Numbered from the stretch's first letter, positions 41,678 through 51,865 are shown. The stretch is 64,000 nt of DNA from Sphingomonas horti (GCF_009753715.1 NZ_WQMS01000016.1:248001-312000), one strand, 5' to 3'. Numbers and translations are program-made. Notes: generated by a model from the letters alone, not told the origin.

Positions 41678-42439
41678 TTACTCGCGCCAGCTGGTGTCGA
41701 TCTTGTCGACCCGGCGGACCATCGCGTCGAAATCGGCGCGGCCGGCGCCGCCGGGAATCTGCACCTTCGACAGGTCGCGCTGGTGCACGGCGATCACCTC
41801 CGGCGGGATCGTCAGCGGCTTGCCCATCGACAGCGTCGCCATCTGGATCTCGCAGGCGCGCTGCAGCGACCAGTGCTTGATGAAGGCCTCGGGCAGGGTG
41901 CGGCCCATCACCAGGATGCCGTGATTCTTCAGCAGCATCGCGCGCTTGTCGCCCAGATGCTCGATCAGCCGCGCGCCTTCCTCGGAGCGGACGGTCACGC
42001 CTTCGAAATCGTGATAGGCGATCTGGCCGATGAAGTTGGCGGCGTAGAAATTGACCGGCTGCAGCCCGCCTTCCAGCGAGCTGACCGCCATGCCGGCGGT
42101 GGTGTGCGTGTGCATGATGCAATGCGCGTCCGGCAGGTTCCGGTGGAACACGCTGTGCTGGACGAAGCCGGCCAGGTTCACCGGATAGGGATTGTCGTCC
42201 AGTTTGTTGCCGTCGATGTCGATCTTGACCAGGTTCGACGCCTTCACCTCGCTGAAATGCAGCCCGAACGGGTTGATCAGGAACGCGTCCTCCTCATCCG
42301 GCACCTTCACCGTGATGTGGTTGTAGATCATCTCGTCCCAGCCGAGCATCGCGAACACCCGGTAGCAGGCGGCAAGCTCCTGCCGCGCCTGCCATTCGGC
42401 CTCGCTGATCTGGGAATTGCGCAGCACCGCCGTCGCCAT
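41678..42439 (-). CDS. Class II aldolase/adducin family protein
   Basis: A 253-residue zinc enzyme. Zinc His are in HCIMHTHTTAGMAVSS and the later NHGILVMG is the third conserved block; NHITVKVPDEEDAFLINPFGLHFSEV is the N-terminal family motif. Members cleave sugar phosphates or decarboxylate; the sugar or substrate is unknown. AAGGAG precedes the ATG at 42439, which is preferred to an upstream start. No kinase or sugar gene is adjacent. Confidence 0.9.
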   Translation of the reverse strand: MATAVLRNSQISEAEWQARQELAACYRVFAMLGWDEMIYNHITVKVPDEEDAFLINPFGLHFSEVKASNLVKIDIDGNKLDDNPYPVNLAGFVQHSVFHRNLPDAHCIMHTHTTAGMAVSSLEGGLQPVNFYAANFIGQIAYHDFEGVTVRSEEGARLIEHLGDKRAMLLKNHGILVMGRTLPEAFIKHWSLQRACEIQMATLSMGKPLTIPPEVIAVHQRDLSKVQIPGGAGRADFDAMVRRVDKIDTSWRE

Positions 42440-42531
42440 CGCCTTCTCCTTTTCCGCGACTATCGCACGCGTGCGCGCCGCTCGCAATCGAGCGGCAACT
42501 GATGGAAGCGAAACAATCGCGCGTCCGTTGC

Positions 42532-42557
42532 GGAACCGTTGCGGCCTTTTGAGCGTC
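42532..42557 (+). promoter_or_regulatory. Candidate EcfG-type general-stress promoter for the GlsB-like gene
   Basis: GGAAC (42532-42536), 17 bases, then CGTC (42554-42557). Alphaproteobacterial EcfG promoters read GGAAC-N16-18-CGTT, so the -10 has one mismatch. It lies 65 bases before the ATG of a membrane stress protein whose homologues are general-stress genes, which supports the guess. Match is by eye only. Confidence 0.4.
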
Positions 42558-42621
42558 TAAGCTGGCAGTTCAACACTGGCGATTGCAAACTAAAGACTCT
42601 GGGTTCGGACAGGAGGACGCA

Positions 42622-42879
42622 ATGAATATCATCGTATGGCTTGTCGTTGGCGGCATCATTGGCTGGCTGGCCAGCATCATCATGCGGACCGACGCACAAC
42701 AGGGCATTTTCCTGAACATCATCGTCGGCATCGTCGGCGCGTTCATCGGTGGCCTGATCTTTTCAGGCGGATCGATCAACAGTGCCAGCCTGAATCTTTA
42801 TTCCTTCCTTGTTTCGCTGCTGGGTGCCGTCATCCTGCTGGCGATCGTCAATCTCTTCCGCCGCGGTAGCGTCCGCTAA
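42622..42879 (+). CDS. GlsB/YeaQ/YmgE family stress-response membrane protein
   Basis: An 85-residue protein with three hydrophobic helices in the Transgly_assoc (PF04226) pattern: IIVWLVVGGIIGWLASIIMRTD, NIIVGIVGAFIGGLIF and a C-terminal helix. It is a small inner-membrane protein induced in stress in several bacteria; mechanism unknown. AGGAGG six bases before the ATG. It is followed by a strong terminator. Confidence 0.92.
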   Translation: MNIIVWLVVGGIIGWLASIIMRTDAQQGIFLNIIVGIVGAFIGGLIFSGGSINSASLNLYSFLVSLLGAVILLAIVNLFRRGSVR

Positions 42880-42908
42880 CAAGGACGCGCATCGGGAAGA
42901 GCGTTTTG

Positions 42909-42938
42909 GGGCCGGGCATTTGCCCGGCCCTTTCCTTA
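42909..42938 (+). terminator. Rho-independent terminator after the GlsB-like gene
   Basis: GGGCCGGGC (42909-42917), loop ATTT, GCCCGGCCC (42922-42930), then TTTCCTTA. A 9-bp perfect stem with a T-rich tail on the plus strand. The tail reaches the end of the convergent SIMPL gene. Confidence 0.88.
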
Positions 42939-43649
42939 TTGCAGTTCGAAGCGGACCGAGAGGTTCACGCGCAGCTCCTGCTCGCCCGGCAGGATCTGGG
43001 ACTTCGCGGCTTCGGCCACCATGCCTTGCGCCCGCATCATCACCGGTAGCGGCCGCGGCGTCTCCATCGTGTTCTCACTGATCGACAGGATGCGCTTCAC
43101 GCTCAGGCCGGCCGCCCGCGCGTAGAGGTCGGCGCGGGCGCGCGCCTTGGCGATCGCGTCCAGCCGGGCCTCGTCCATCGCCGCCGCCGGGTTGTCGAGG
43201 CCGAGATCGGGCCCGCTGATCTGGTTCGCGCCGGTCGCGACCAGCGCATCGAGGATCAAGCCCGCCTTGCCGATGTCGCGGAACTTCACTGTCACCGAGT
43301 TCGACGCCTGGTAGCCGGTGATGACTGGCGGCTGGTTTTCGCCGTAGCGATATTGCGGCTGCAGCGAGATGCTGGCGGTCCGCAGGTCCTTGTCGGCAAT
43401 GCCGGCGCGCTTCAGCGCCGCGATCACGCGCTCCATCCGCGTCGCGTTCTCCCGCATCGCCCCGGCCGCATCGGCCGCCTGGGTGACGACGCCGGCGCTG
43501 ATCGTGGCGAGGTCGGGCGTCCGCGTCGACTGGCCTTCGGCCGTCACGTCCAGGACCGTGCCGCTGATCGTCTGGACCGGAACCGGCATCGTCTGCGCGA
43601 GCGCGGGCGCGGCAAGGGCCGAGAGCGCGAGGGTGGCGATGGACTTCAT
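42936..43649 (-). CDS. SIMPL domain periplasmic protein (DUF541)
   Basis: A 237-residue exported SIMPL protein. The signal peptide is MKSIATLALSALAAPALAQ. The domain runs from DVTAEGQSTRTPDLATISAGV through LRTASISLQPQYRY...ITGYQASNSVTVKFRDIGKAGLILDALV to LSVRFELQ at the end. Family members (YggE in E. coli) protect against oxidative stress in some settings. AAGGAG lies seven bases before ATG 43649; an ATG two codons upstream is too close to that site. Confidence 0.9.
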   Translation of the reverse strand: MKSIATLALSALAAPALAQTMPVPVQTISGTVLDVTAEGQSTRTPDLATISAGVVTQAADAAGAMRENATRMERVIAALKRAGIADKDLRTASISLQPQYRYGENQPPVITGYQASNSVTVKFRDIGKAGLILDALVATGANQISGPDLGLDNPAAAMDEARLDAIAKARARADLYARAAGLSVKRILSISENTMETPRPLPVMMRAQGMVAEAAKSQILPGEQELRVNLSVRFELQ

Positions 43650-43885
43650 GATCATGCTCCTTCGTCTGTCATGTCGCGGCCCAGATGGCGTCCGGCCCCT
43701 GCATCGGGGCTTAACCGGTGTGTCTTCCTTCGACCGCATCATGCGCCTACATAGCGCGCCGCGCGCGTCCGGCCCCGATATCGCGGAACCGCACGAATTG
43801 CGATTTTCCGGCCTTGAGGCTGGTGAGTTATTGATGTAACACAGCTCCGACAAATGATAACCGCCGGGGCGGAAGGCCAGTGAAC

Positions 43886-45070
43886 ATGAACTACGAAACG
43901 AGCTTCCGGTCCGACGAGACCGCCACGCCGATCGATGGCGACAGCGCGCCGCGGCGGCGGCGTGCGCTGATCATCGGCGCGGTCGTGATCGCGCTGGCGG
44001 TGGCGCTGGCCTTCTTCATGTTCGGCCGCAAGAGCGAGCCGGCCGGTCCCGTCGCCGCGCAGGGCGCGAAGGCGCAGGCGCCGGAGGTGACGGTCGTCAC
44101 GCCGGGCCGGCAGCCGGTCGCCGGCACCGTGTCGGCAACCGGCACGATGGCCGCGCGCGTCGACATGCCGGTCGGCGTCGCCGGCGAGGGTGGGGAAGTC
44201 ACGCGCGTGCTGGTGCAGCCGGGCGACTGGGTGCGCGCGGGCCAGGTGCTCGCGACGATCGAGCGCTCGGTCCAGGCCCAGCAGAGCGCGGCGCTGCAGG
44301 CGCAGATCAACGTCGCCCGCGCCAATGCGCGGCTGGCGGAGCAGGAACTGGCGCGCGCGCAGCAGCTGGTCGGCCGCGGCTTCATTTCCAAGGCCGATGT
44401 CGATCGCAAGCTCGCGACCCGCGACCAGGCCAATGCCCAGGTCCGCGTCGCCGAGGCGCAGTATCGCGAATCGCTGGCGCGCACCGGGCGGCTGGACATC
44501 CGCGCCCCGGCCGCGGGCCTGGTGCTGACGCGCGCGGTCGAGCCCGGCCAGGTGGTCGGCGCCGGCAGCGGCGCGCTGTTCCGCCTCGCCAAGGGCGGCG
44601 AGATGGAACTGCGGGCGCAGCTGTCGGAAACCGACCTTGCCAAGGTCCATGTCGGCGCGACCGCGACCGTCACGCCGGTCGGATCGGCCGAATCCTTCCA
44701 CGGCCAGGTGTGGCAGGTCGCGCCGGTGATCGATCCGCAAAGCCGGCAGGGCATCGCCCGCATCGCGCTTTCCTATGATCCCGCGCTTCGGCCGGGCGGC
44801 TTCGCGCAGGCGGAGATCGTCACCGGCCAGACCGACGCGCCGGTGCTGCCCGAATCGGCGGTGCTCAGCGATCCCAGCGGCAACTTCGTCTATATCGTCG
44901 ATGCCAATGACAAGGCGCAGCGCCGCGCGGTCAAGACCGGGCAGGTCAGCGCCAAGGGCATCGCGATCGTCAGCGGCCTGACCGGCAACGAGCGGGTCGT
45001 GCTGTCGGCTGGTGCGTTCCTCAACCCCGGCCAGGCGGTGAAGCCGCACCGCCAGGCCGCCGGCCGCTAA
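43886..45070 (+). CDS. RND efflux periplasmic adaptor (membrane fusion protein)
   Basis: A 394-residue adaptor. One N-terminal transmembrane anchor (about residues 29-49) is followed by a lipoyl/barrel-sandwich domain (VTRVLVQPGDWVRAGQVLATIERS), an alpha hairpin rich in Ala/Gln (NARLAEQELARAQQLVGRGFISKADVDR) and a beta-barrel (LSETDLAKVHVGATATVTPVGS). It links the inner-membrane pump to an outer-membrane channel. ATG 43886 or GTG 43880 could start; ATG has the better spacing from GGAAGG. The permease follows 12 bases later. No TolC-like gene is in the window. Confidence 0.93.
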   Translation: MNYETSFRSDETATPIDGDSAPRRRRALIIGAVVIALAVALAFFMFGRKSEPAGPVAAQGAKAQAPEVTVVTPGRQPVAGTVSATGTMAARVDMPVGVAGEGGEVTRVLVQPGDWVRAGQVLATIERSVQAQQSAALQAQINVARANARLAEQELARAQQLVGRGFISKADVDRKLATRDQANAQVRVAEAQYRESLARTGRLDIRAPAAGLVLTRAVEPGQVVGAGSGALFRLAKGGEMELRAQLSETDLAKVHVGATATVTPVGSAESFHGQVWQVAPVIDPQSRQGIARIALSYDPALRPGGFAQAEIVTGQTDAPVLPESAVLSDPSGNFVYIVDANDKAQRRAVKTGQVSAKGIAIVSGLTGNERVVLSAGAFLNPGQAVKPHRQAAGR

Positions 45071-45082
45071 GGAAGACATTCG

Positions 45083-48000
45083 ATGAGCTTCCGCAACATC
45101 TCCGCCTGGGCGATCCGCAACCCGGTTCCGCCGATCGTTCTGTTCGTCGCGCTGACGCTGGCCGGCCTGATCAGCTTCATGCGCATGGACGTGAACCAGA
45201 TGCCGGACGTCGCCTTCCCTGGCGTCACCGTCACGGTCAGCCAGCCGGGTGCGGCGCCGACTGAAATGGAGACGCAGATCACGCAGCGCGTCGAGGCGGC
45301 GGTGCGTGCGATCAGCGGCGTCGAAGACATTTCCTCAAGGGTCGACGAAGGGCAGAGCTTCACGATCGTGCAGTTCACGATCGGCACGCCGGTCGACCGC
45401 GCGGTCAACGACGTGCGCAACGCCGTCGACCAGATTCGCAGCCAGCTGCCGGACGGCATCCTGGAGCCGCAGGTCACGCGAATGGACGCCGATGGCGGCC
45501 CGATCGCCTATTTCAGCGTCGAAGCGACCGACATGACGCTTGAAGAGCTCAGCTGGTATGTCGACAACACCGTCGCCAAGCAGCTGCTCTCCGTGTCCGG
45601 CATGGCCGCGGTCCAGCGCGGCGGCGGCGTCAGCCGCGAAATCCGCGTCATCCTCGATCCCGCCAAGCTGCAGGCGCAGGGCCTGACCGCGGTGCAGGTC
45701 AACCAGGCGATCCGACAGGTCAATTTGAACGCGGCCGGCGGTCGCGCCGAGATCGCCGGCGCCGAGCAGTCGGTGCGCGTGCTCGGCAACGCCCGCAACG
45801 CCTATGACCTGGGCCAGACCCAGATCGCCGTGGGCGGCGGCCGCACGGTCAAGCTCGCCGATGTCGCCGATGTGCGTGACATGTATGGGGAGCAGCGCAA
45901 CCTTTCGATGATGAACGGCCGCCAGGTCACCAGCTTCTCGATGACAAAGGCCAAGGGCGCGTCCGACGTCACGGTCTATGACGACGCGATGAAGGTGCTG
46001 GACAAGCTCCAGAAGCAGAATCCGAAGGTCAAGTTCAAGCAGCTCTACACCAGCGTCGAATACACCAAGGGGCAGTATCACAGCTCGATCGACGCGATGA
46101 TCGAAGGCGCGGTCCTGGCGGTGCTGATCGTGTTCCTGTTCCTGCGCGACTGGCGGGCGACGATCATCTCGGCGCTGGCGATCCCGCTGTCGGCGATCCC
46201 GGCCTTCTGGTTCATGGACATGATGGGGTTCACGCTGAACACCATCTCGCTTCTGGCCCTCAGCCTCGTCGCCGGCGTGCTCGTGGACGATGCGATCGTG
46301 GAGATTGAGAACATCGTCCGCCACATGCGGATGGGCAAGTCCGCCTATCAGGCCGCAATCGACGCGGCGGACGAGATCGGTCTTGCCGTGCTCGCCACCA
46401 CCATGTCGATCGTCGCGGTGTTCCTGCCGGTCGGCCTGATGCCGGGCATTTCGGGCCAGTTCTTCATCCAGTTCGGCATGACCGTGGTGATCGCGGTGCT
46501 GCTGAGCCTTGCGGTCGCGCGACTGATCACGCCGATGATCGCGGCCTATTTCCTGAAGGCGCACGGCAAAGCCTCGCACGGCGAGGGCTGGCTGATCGAC
46601 CGCTATATGTCGATCCTGTCCTGGTGCGTGCGCCATCGCTGGAAAACATTGCTGATCGGCGGCGGCGGCGCGTTCGCGGCGACGATCTTCGCATTCGCGA
46701 CGCTGCCGATGACGTTCCAGCCGACGATCGACCAGGACTACAGCCAGGTCCAGATCGAGATGGTGCCGGGCAGCACGCTCGAGCAGACGCGCGCGGTGAC
46801 GGAGCAGGTGTCGTCTATGCTGACCGCCGACACGGCCGAGGTCGACGCGGCGTTCGCCGACGTCAACCCGACCCAGTCGACCATCTATCTGACGCTGAAG
46901 AAGGATCGTCCGATCTCGAGCGTCGAATGGGAGCGCAAGATCGCGCCCAGGTTCCAGCAGATCCCGGACGCCCGCGTCAATTTCCAGTCGCAGTCTGGCG
47001 GCGGCTTCGGGCGTGACATCATCATCATGCTGGGCAGCGACGATCCGGTGAAGCTGGAGGCGGTCGCGAACAAGCTGGTCGCGGAGATGGCGACCATTCC
47101 GGAGCTGCGCGCGCCGCGCCCGGCGGGCGACCTGAAGCGGCCGGAAATCATCATCCATCCGCACATGAACCTCGCCGCCGATCTGGGCGTCACCACTCAG
47201 GCGCTCAGCCAGACGATCAGGATCGCGACGCTGGGCGACATCGACCAGAACAGCGCGAAATTCTCGCTGTCCGATCGCCAGATCCCGATCCGCGTGGCGC
47301 TGGACGAGGATGCACGCCGCGACCTGTCGACGATCGAGAACCTGCCGGTGCCGACCACCAATGGCGGCTCGGTGCCGCTGAAGGTCGTTGCCGACGTGAA
47401 GTTCGGCGCCGGCCCCACCACGATCCGCCGCTACAACCAGATCCGCCGCGTCGTCGTCGGGGCCGACCTGGCGCCCGGCGTCGTCACCAGCCAGGCCATG
47501 GCCAAGCTCAACGCGCTGCCGACGATGAAGGCGATCCTGGATGGCAAGATCGACGGCGTGCAGAAGATCCAGGCCGGCGACAGCAAGTTCCAGATGGAGA
47601 TGATCAACAACTTCATCATCGCCGTGATCTCCGGCGTGCTGCTGGTCTTCGCGGTGCTGGTGCTGCTGTACAAGCGAGTGATGCCGCCGTTCGTGAACAT
47701 GGGCTCGCTGCTGCTGGCCCCACTGGGCGGTGCGCTGGCGCTGCACCTGGTCGGCATGCCGATCTCCATGCCGGTGTTCATCGGGCTGCTGATGCTGCTG
47801 GGCATCGTCGCGAAGAACTCGATCCTGCTGATCGACTTCGCGATCGAGGAGATGTCGCACGGCGTGCCGAAGTTCGAGGCGATCATGGACGCGGGCCACA
47901 AGCGCGCCCAGCCGATCGTGATGACGACGGTCGCGATGGTCGCCGGCATGATCCCCACGGCGCTGTCGCTGACCGGCGACGGCGCGTGGCGCCAGCCGAT

Positions 48001-48172
48001 GGGCATCACCGTGATCGGGGGCCTGATCCTGTCGACGCTGCTGACGCTGGTGATCGTGCCGGCCGCCTTCAGCCTCGCCGACAGCTTCGAGAAGTGGATG
48101 GGGCCAAAATTCGGGCGGCTGCTCACCTTCAAGCCTGGCGACGATCGCCCCGCCCACCAGCCAGCCGAGTGA
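45083..48172 (+). CDS. RND family multidrug/heavy-metal-type efflux permease
   Basis: A 1029-residue proton-driven trimeric transporter. The N-terminal helix ends at the porter domain ([26 protein letters not shown]). The proton-relay Asp pair is in [19 protein letters not shown] (about residues 395-413). A second half repeats the layout with [28 protein letters not shown]. The length is normal and both halves are intact. It groups with the HAE-1-like pumps on sequence feel, but the substrate cannot be predicted. GGAAGA precedes the ATG. It is coupled to the adaptor upstream. Confidence 0.94.
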   Translation: MSFRNISAWAIRNPVPPIVLFVALTLAGLISFMRMDVNQMPDVAFPGVTVTVSQPGAAPTEMETQITQRVEAAVRAISGVEDISSRVDEGQSFTIVQFTIGTPVDRAVNDVRNAVDQIRSQLPDGILEPQVTRMDADGGPIAYFSVEATDMTLEELSWYVDNTVAKQLLSVSGMAAVQRGGGVSREIRVILDPAKLQAQGLTAVQVNQAIRQVNLNAAGGRAEIAGAEQSVRVLGNARNAYDLGQTQIAVGGGRTVKLADVADVRDMYGEQRNLSMMNGRQVTSFSMTKAKGASDVTVYDDAMKVLDKLQKQNPKVKFKQLYTSVEYTKGQYHSSIDAMIEGAVLAVLIVFLFLRDWRATIISALAIPLSAIPAFWFMDMMGFTLNTISLLALSLVAGVLVDDAIVEIENIVRHMRMGKSAYQAAIDAADEIGLAVLATTMSIVAVFLPVGLMPGISGQFFIQFGMTVVIAVLLSLAVARLITPMIAAYFLKAHGKASHGEGWLIDRYMSILSWCVRHRWKTLLIGGGGAFAATIFAFATLPMTFQPTIDQDYSQVQIEMVPGSTLEQTRAVTEQVSSMLTADTAEVDAAFADVNPTQSTIYLTLKKDRPISSVEWERKIAPRFQQIPDARVNFQSQSGGGFGRDIIIMLGSDDPVKLEAVANKLVAEMATIPELRAPRPAGDLKRPEIIIHPHMNLAADLGVTTQALSQTIRIATLGDIDQNSAKFSLSDRQIPIRVALDEDARRDLSTIENLPVPTTNGGSVPLKVVADVKFGAGPTTIRRYNQIRRVVVGADLAPGVVTSQAMAKLNALPTMKAILDGKIDGVQKIQAGDSKFQMEMINNFIIAVISGVLLVFAVLVLLYKRVMPPFVNMGSLLLAPLGGALALHLVGMPISMPVFIGLLMLLGIVAKNSILLIDFAIEEMSHGVPKFEAIMDAGHKRAQPIVMTTVAMVAGMIPTALSLTGDGAWRQPMGITVIGGLILSTLLTLVIVPAAFSLADSFEKWMGPKFGRLLTFKPGDDRPAHQPAE

Positions 48173-48194
48173 CGCGCCGCGTACAAGCCCCGCT

Positions 48195-48279
48195 CCGTTC
48201 GGGCTAAGCTTGTCGAAGCCCTCCCTTCGTTCCCGGCGCAGAGGAGAAAGGGAGGCCTTCGGCAGGCTCGGGCCGGACG
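48195..48279. repeat. Sphingomonad interspersed inverted repeat (second copy)
   Basis: The left arm CCGTTCGGGCTAAGCTTGTC continues GAAGCCCTCCCTT; the right arm AAGGGAGGCCTTCGGCAGGC continues TCGGGCCGGACG. Arms pair over about 30 bases with mismatches. This copy is closer to the canonical TTCGGGCTGAGCTTGTCGAA than the one at 5119-5221. It lies between the RND permease and the DUF445 gene. Confidence 0.82.
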
Positions 48280-48327
48280 AAGTCGAAGGCGATTGAACTC
48301 CGATGCCTCCCGCGCTTTGGTAGGGCA

Positions 48328-49587
48328 ATGACTGCGCCGCAAGCCTTCGTGACGCGCACCGCAACCGGGCCGCGGCGGATGCGGATCGTCGCAACCGGCC
48401 TGTTGGTGCTGATGGCGGGCGTGTTCTTTATCGCCCGCGCGCTGGAGCCGGGACAGCCGGCCTGGGGCTTCGTCCGTTCCTTTGCCGAAGCGGCGATGGT
48501 CGGCGGCCTCGCGGACTGGTTCGCGGTGACGGCGCTGTTCCGCCACCCATTGGGGCTGCCGATCCCGCACACCGCCATCGTGCCGCGCAACAAAGACCGG
48601 ATCGGCGACACGCTGGCCGCGTTCCTGAAGGACAATTTCCTGATCCCCGGCGTGGTCGCGCGCCGCATGCGGCGAGTGGACGTGGCGAGCGCGGTCGGCC
48701 GCTTCCTCGCCACGCCGCCCGCGCAGGAAGGCCGCATCCGGGAGACCGGGACCCGCCTTGTCGCCGACGTGATGGAGGCGCTCGATCCGGAACGGCTGGG
48801 CGGGATGGTCAAGGACGCGATCGATCGCCGCGTGCGCGCGGTCGACCTCGCGCCGATCCTGGGCCAGGCGCTGCAGGCGGCGATCGCGAAGGACCGGCAC
48901 ATTCCCGTGCTCGAAGGGCTGATCCGCTGGGCCGCGCGGACGCTGGATGCGAACGAGCATCTGATCCGCCAGATGATCCATGACCGTGCCGGCTCGATCC
49001 TGCGCTGGACCGGGCTCGACGAAACGCTGGCCGACAAGATCATCGACGGGCTGATGCGGCTGCTCGACGACATGGCCGTTGATGCCGGGCACCCGGTCAG
49101 GATGCGCGCCGAGGACGGGCTCGCCCGGCTGGCCGAGGATCTGCAATTCGATCCGGTGATGCAGCGCCGTGTCGCGGAAATCCGCGACGAATTGCTCGAC
49201 AACGAAGCGATGCGCCGCTGGATCGACGGGCTATGGGAACAGGGTCGCGCCGCGCTGCTCCGCGCCGCCCGTAACCCGCGCTCGGCGATGGGCGGCAAAT
49301 TCGGCGACGCGCTCCGTCAGCTCGGCGAGACGCTGCAGCAGGATGAGCGGCTGCGCGTGACGATCAATCGCTTTGCCCGCCGCGCCGCGGTCGGCTTCTC
49401 GGCCAATTACGGCGCCAGCGTCGTGCGCCTGGTCAGCGATACCGTGCGCAGCTGGGACGCGCGGACCGTGACCCGGCGGCTGGAGGATGCGGTCGGCCGC
49501 GATCTCCAGTATATCCGTGTCAACGGCACGCTGGTCGGCGGTCTGGTCGGTCTCGCCATTCACGCTTTCGAGATCTGGCTGCACTGA
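48328..49587 (+). CDS. DUF445 family membrane protein (YjiN-like)
   Basis: A 419-residue protein with an N-terminal hydrophobic helix (IVATGLLVLMAGVFFIA), then the DUF445 signature AEAAMVGGLADWFAVTALFRHPLGLPIPHTAIVPRNKDRIG, a long helical region, and a C-terminal helix (NGTLVGGLVGLAIHAFEIWLH). Function unknown. The C-terminal block YIRVNGTLVGGLVG is also a family mark. It stands alone on the plus strand. Confidence 0.9.
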   Translation: MTAPQAFVTRTATGPRRMRIVATGLLVLMAGVFFIARALEPGQPAWGFVRSFAEAAMVGGLADWFAVTALFRHPLGLPIPHTAIVPRNKDRIGDTLAAFLKDNFLIPGVVARRMRRVDVASAVGRFLATPPAQEGRIRETGTRLVADVMEALDPERLGGMVKDAIDRRVRAVDLAPILGQALQAAIAKDRHIPVLEGLIRWAARTLDANEHLIRQMIHDRAGSILRWTGLDETLADKIIDGLMRLLDDMAVDAGHPVRMRAEDGLARLAEDLQFDPVMQRRVAEIRDELLDNEAMRRWIDGLWEQGRAALLRAARNPRSAMGGKFGDALRQLGETLQQDERLRVTINRFARRAAVGFSANYGASVVRLVSDTVRSWDARTVTRRLEDAVGRDLQYIRVNGTLVGGLVGLAIHAFEIWLH

Positions 49588-49694
49588 TTCTTTTGACATG
49601 GCGACCATTCGTCCCCATCTTGGCGCGATGTTCGTTGTCCGTCTTTTCACGCGTTTTTGCGTGCACGGGAGCCAGAGCGCCGCACGCGCCTGAG

Positions 49695-49737
49695 CCCCGC
49701 AGGCCCTGCCCGGCCTGCCGGGGGCGTGCTTGCGGGA
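49695..49737 (+). other. Two mutually exclusive hairpins in the Rnk-like leader
   Basis: CCCCGCAGGC (49695-49704) can pair with GCCTG-C-CGGGG (49713-49723, one bulge), or its CCCGCAGG can pair instead with CTTGCGGG (about 49729-49736). The region lies 25-70 bases before the ATG of the Rnk-like gene, with an AT-rich TTATTTTT just after. This could be an attenuator or thermo-sensitive leader; there is no proof. Confidence 0.35.
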
Positions 49738-49761
49738 CGAGTTATTTTTCGGAGAATTTCA

Positions 49762-50175
49762 ATGGCCACCACGAGTCCGGCGCGCGGCGTCGCGCGTCCG
49801 CCGGTCCATCTGATCGACAGCGAATGCGACATGCTGGTCGATCTTGCACTGCAGGTCGAAGGGCATAGCCCCGCGGTCGCGGCGATGCTGCTCGGCGAGA
49901 TCGAACGCGCCGAAACGCACAGCGCCGACGCCCTTCCGGCCGGCACCGTGACGCTCGGCTCGGAAGTCGACTTTCTCGATGAAAGCACGCACCGGCTGCG
50001 CACGGTGACGCTCGTCCTGCCGGGTCAGGCCGATATTCAGGCCGGCCGCGTTTCCGTGCTGACGCCGGTCGGTGCGGGGCTGATCGGCCTGGGCGAAGGC
50101 CAGGCCATCGACTGGCCCGATCGCGACGGCACGACCCGCCGGCTGCGCATCATGGCCGTCCGCCGGCCGAACTGA
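49762..50175 (+). CDS. Rnk/GreA-C-terminal-like nucleoside diphosphate kinase regulator
   Basis: A 137-residue protein of the Rnk family, whose C-terminal half is the GreA/GreB FKBP-like domain that binds RNA polymerase near the secondary channel. TVTLGSEVDFLDESTHRLRTVTLVLPGQADIQAGRVSVLTPVGAGLIGLGEGQAIDW is the conserved segment. The short N-terminal helical part replaces the long GreA coiled coil. GGAGAA precedes the ATG at 49762. It ends one base before the convergent murA. Confidence 0.88.
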   Translation: MATTSPARGVARPPVHLIDSECDMLVDLALQVEGHSPAVAAMLLGEIERAETHSADALPAGTVTLGSEVDFLDESTHRLRTVTLVLPGQADIQAGRVSVLTPVGAGLIGLGEGQAIDWPDRDGTTRRLRIMAVRRPN

Positions 50176-51459
50176 TCACCCGTCGCCGTCGCGCTCGATC
50201 TCGGCGCCGACGGCGGAGAGCTTCTCCTCCAGCCGCTCATAGCCGCGGTCGAGGTGATAGACGCGGCGGACCTGCGTCTCTCCCTTGGCCGCAAGCCCCG
50301 CGATGATCAGGCTCATCGACGCGCGCAGGTCGGTCGCCATCACCGGCGCGCCGTTCAGCCCCTCGACTCCGCGCACGACCGCCGAGCGGCCGGTGACCTG
50401 GATGTCGGCGCCCATGCGCGCGAGCTCGGGCACGTGCATGTAGCGGTTCTCGAAGATCGTCTCGGTCAGCAGGCTGGAGCCGTGCGCGAGCGTCAGCATC
50501 GCCATGAACTGCGCCTGCATGTCGGTCGCAAAGCCCGGATAGGGCGCGGTCGACAGCGTCAGCGGCTTCAGCGGCTTGTCGGCGGTGACCTTGAGGCCGT
50601 CGTGCGTCTCCTCGATTTCGATCCCCGCCTCCTGCAGCGCGGCGAGCGTCGCGCGCATCTCGCTTGCGCGGGCGCCGGCCAGCTCCAGCGAGCCGCCGGT
50701 GATGCCGACCGCGCAGGCATAGCTGCCGGCCTCGATCCGGTCCGGCATTACCGCATAGGTGGCGCCGTGGAGCTCCTTGACGCCGCCGATCACCAGCGTC
50801 TCCGTGCCGACTCCGTCGATGCGCGCGCCCATCGCGATCAGGCAGCGGCACAGGTCGACGATCTCGGGCTCTCGGGCGGCATTCTCGATCGTCGTGCGGC
50901 CGGAGGCGGTGACCGCCGCCATGACGGCATTTTCGGTCGCGCCGACGGAGACGATCGGAAACGCGACATTGCCGCCCGGCAGCCGCCCGCCAGGGGCCAC
51001 CGCGCGGACATAGCCGGCGCTCATCTCCAGCTTCGCGCCCAGCGCCTCCAGCGCCTTCAGGTGCAGGTCGATCGGCCGGTTGCCGATCGCGCAGCCGCCG
51101 GGCAGCGAAACCGTCGCTTCGCCGGCGCGGGCAAGGATCGGGCCCAGCACCAGGATCGAGGCGCGCATCTTCCGCACGATGTCGTACGGCGCCATCGTCG
51201 CGGTCAGGCTGGTCGCGCGCATCGTCATCACGCGGCCGAAATCCTCGGGCCGCGTGCCCTCGACCGTCGTTGACACGCCGAGCTGGTTGAGCAGGTGGCC
51301 GAAGCTGTCGACATCGGCCAGCCGCGGCAGGTTGCGCAGCGTCAGCGGCTCGTCGGTCAGCAGCGCGCAGGGCAGCAGCGTCAGCGCCGAATTCTTCGCG
51401 CCGGAAATCGGTAGGCGGCCCTCGAGCGGCCGCCCGCCGCGGATGATGATGCGATCCAT
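50176..51459 (-). CDS. murA: UDP-N-acetylglucosamine 1-carboxyvinyltransferase
   Basis: A 427-residue MurA that starts peptidoglycan precursor synthesis by adding enolpyruvate to UDP-GlcNAc. The fosfomycin-target Cys is Cys123 in [15 protein letters not shown], so the enzyme is expected to be fosfomycin sensitive. [10 protein letters not shown] and the repeated domains of the inside-out barrel are intact. It is separated from clpS by 58 bases, same strand. Confidence 0.97.
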   Translation of the reverse strand: MDRIIIRGGRPLEGRLPISGAKNSALTLLPCALLTDEPLTLRNLPRLADVDSFGHLLNQLGVSTTVEGTRPEDFGRVMTMRATSLTATMAPYDIVRKMRASILVLGPILARAGEATVSLPGGCAIGNRPIDLHLKALEALGAKLEMSAGYVRAVAPGGRLPGGNVAFPIVSVGATENAVMAAVTASGRTTIENAAREPEIVDLCRCLIAMGARIDGVGTETLVIGGVKELHGATYAVMPDRIEAGSYACAVGITGGSLELAGARASEMRATLAALQEAGIEIEETHDGLKVTADKPLKPLTLSTAPYPGFATDMQAQFMAMLTLAHGSSLLTETIFENRYMHVPELARMGADIQVTGRSAVVRGVEGLNGAPVMATDLRASMSLIIAGLAAKGETQVRRVYHLDRGYERLEEKLSAVGAEIERDGDG

Positions 51460-51517
51460 GGGGAGCGCTTAGCGATACTTTTCCCGCCCTTCTAGGGAGG
51501 GGGAGATCAGCGCCGCC

Positions 51518-51865
51518 TTACGCTTTTTCCAGCGTGCACTGGAGCGGGTGCTGGTTCTGGCGGGCGAAGTCGATGACCTGGCTGACTTTCGATTCGGCGA
51601 CTTCGTAGGAGAAGATGCCGCAGACGCCGACGCCTTTCTGGTGGACGTGGAGCATCACGCGAGTCGCGTCCTCGATGCTCATCTTGAAGAAGCTCTGCAG
51701 CACCAGCACGACGAACTCCATCGGCGTATAGTCGTCGTTCAGCATCAGCACCTTGTAGAGCGACGGCTTCTTGGCCTTGGCACGGGTGCGCGTGGCGACC
51801 CCGACGCCGGTGCCGCTATCATCGTCCTGGCCCTCGCCTGCCATGAGCGTCGGGCGATCGATCAT
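51518..51865 (-). CDS. clpS: ClpS, ATP-dependent Clp protease adaptor
   Basis: A 115-residue N-recognin that delivers proteins with destabilising N-terminal residues to ClpAP. The core is [61 protein letters not shown], with the N-degron pocket (LNDDYTPM, H-x-H-like HVHQKG). A disordered Gly/Asp-rich head precedes it. The exact start is uncertain: ATG 51865 matches the family; ATG 51886 is possible. ClpA is not in the window. Confidence 0.93.
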   Translation of the reverse strand: MIDRPTLMAGEGQDDDSGTGVGVATRTRAKAKKPSLYKVLMLNDDYTPMEFVVLVLQSFFKMSIEDATRVMLHVHQKGVGVCGIFSYEVAESKVSQVIDFARQNQHPLQCTLEKA

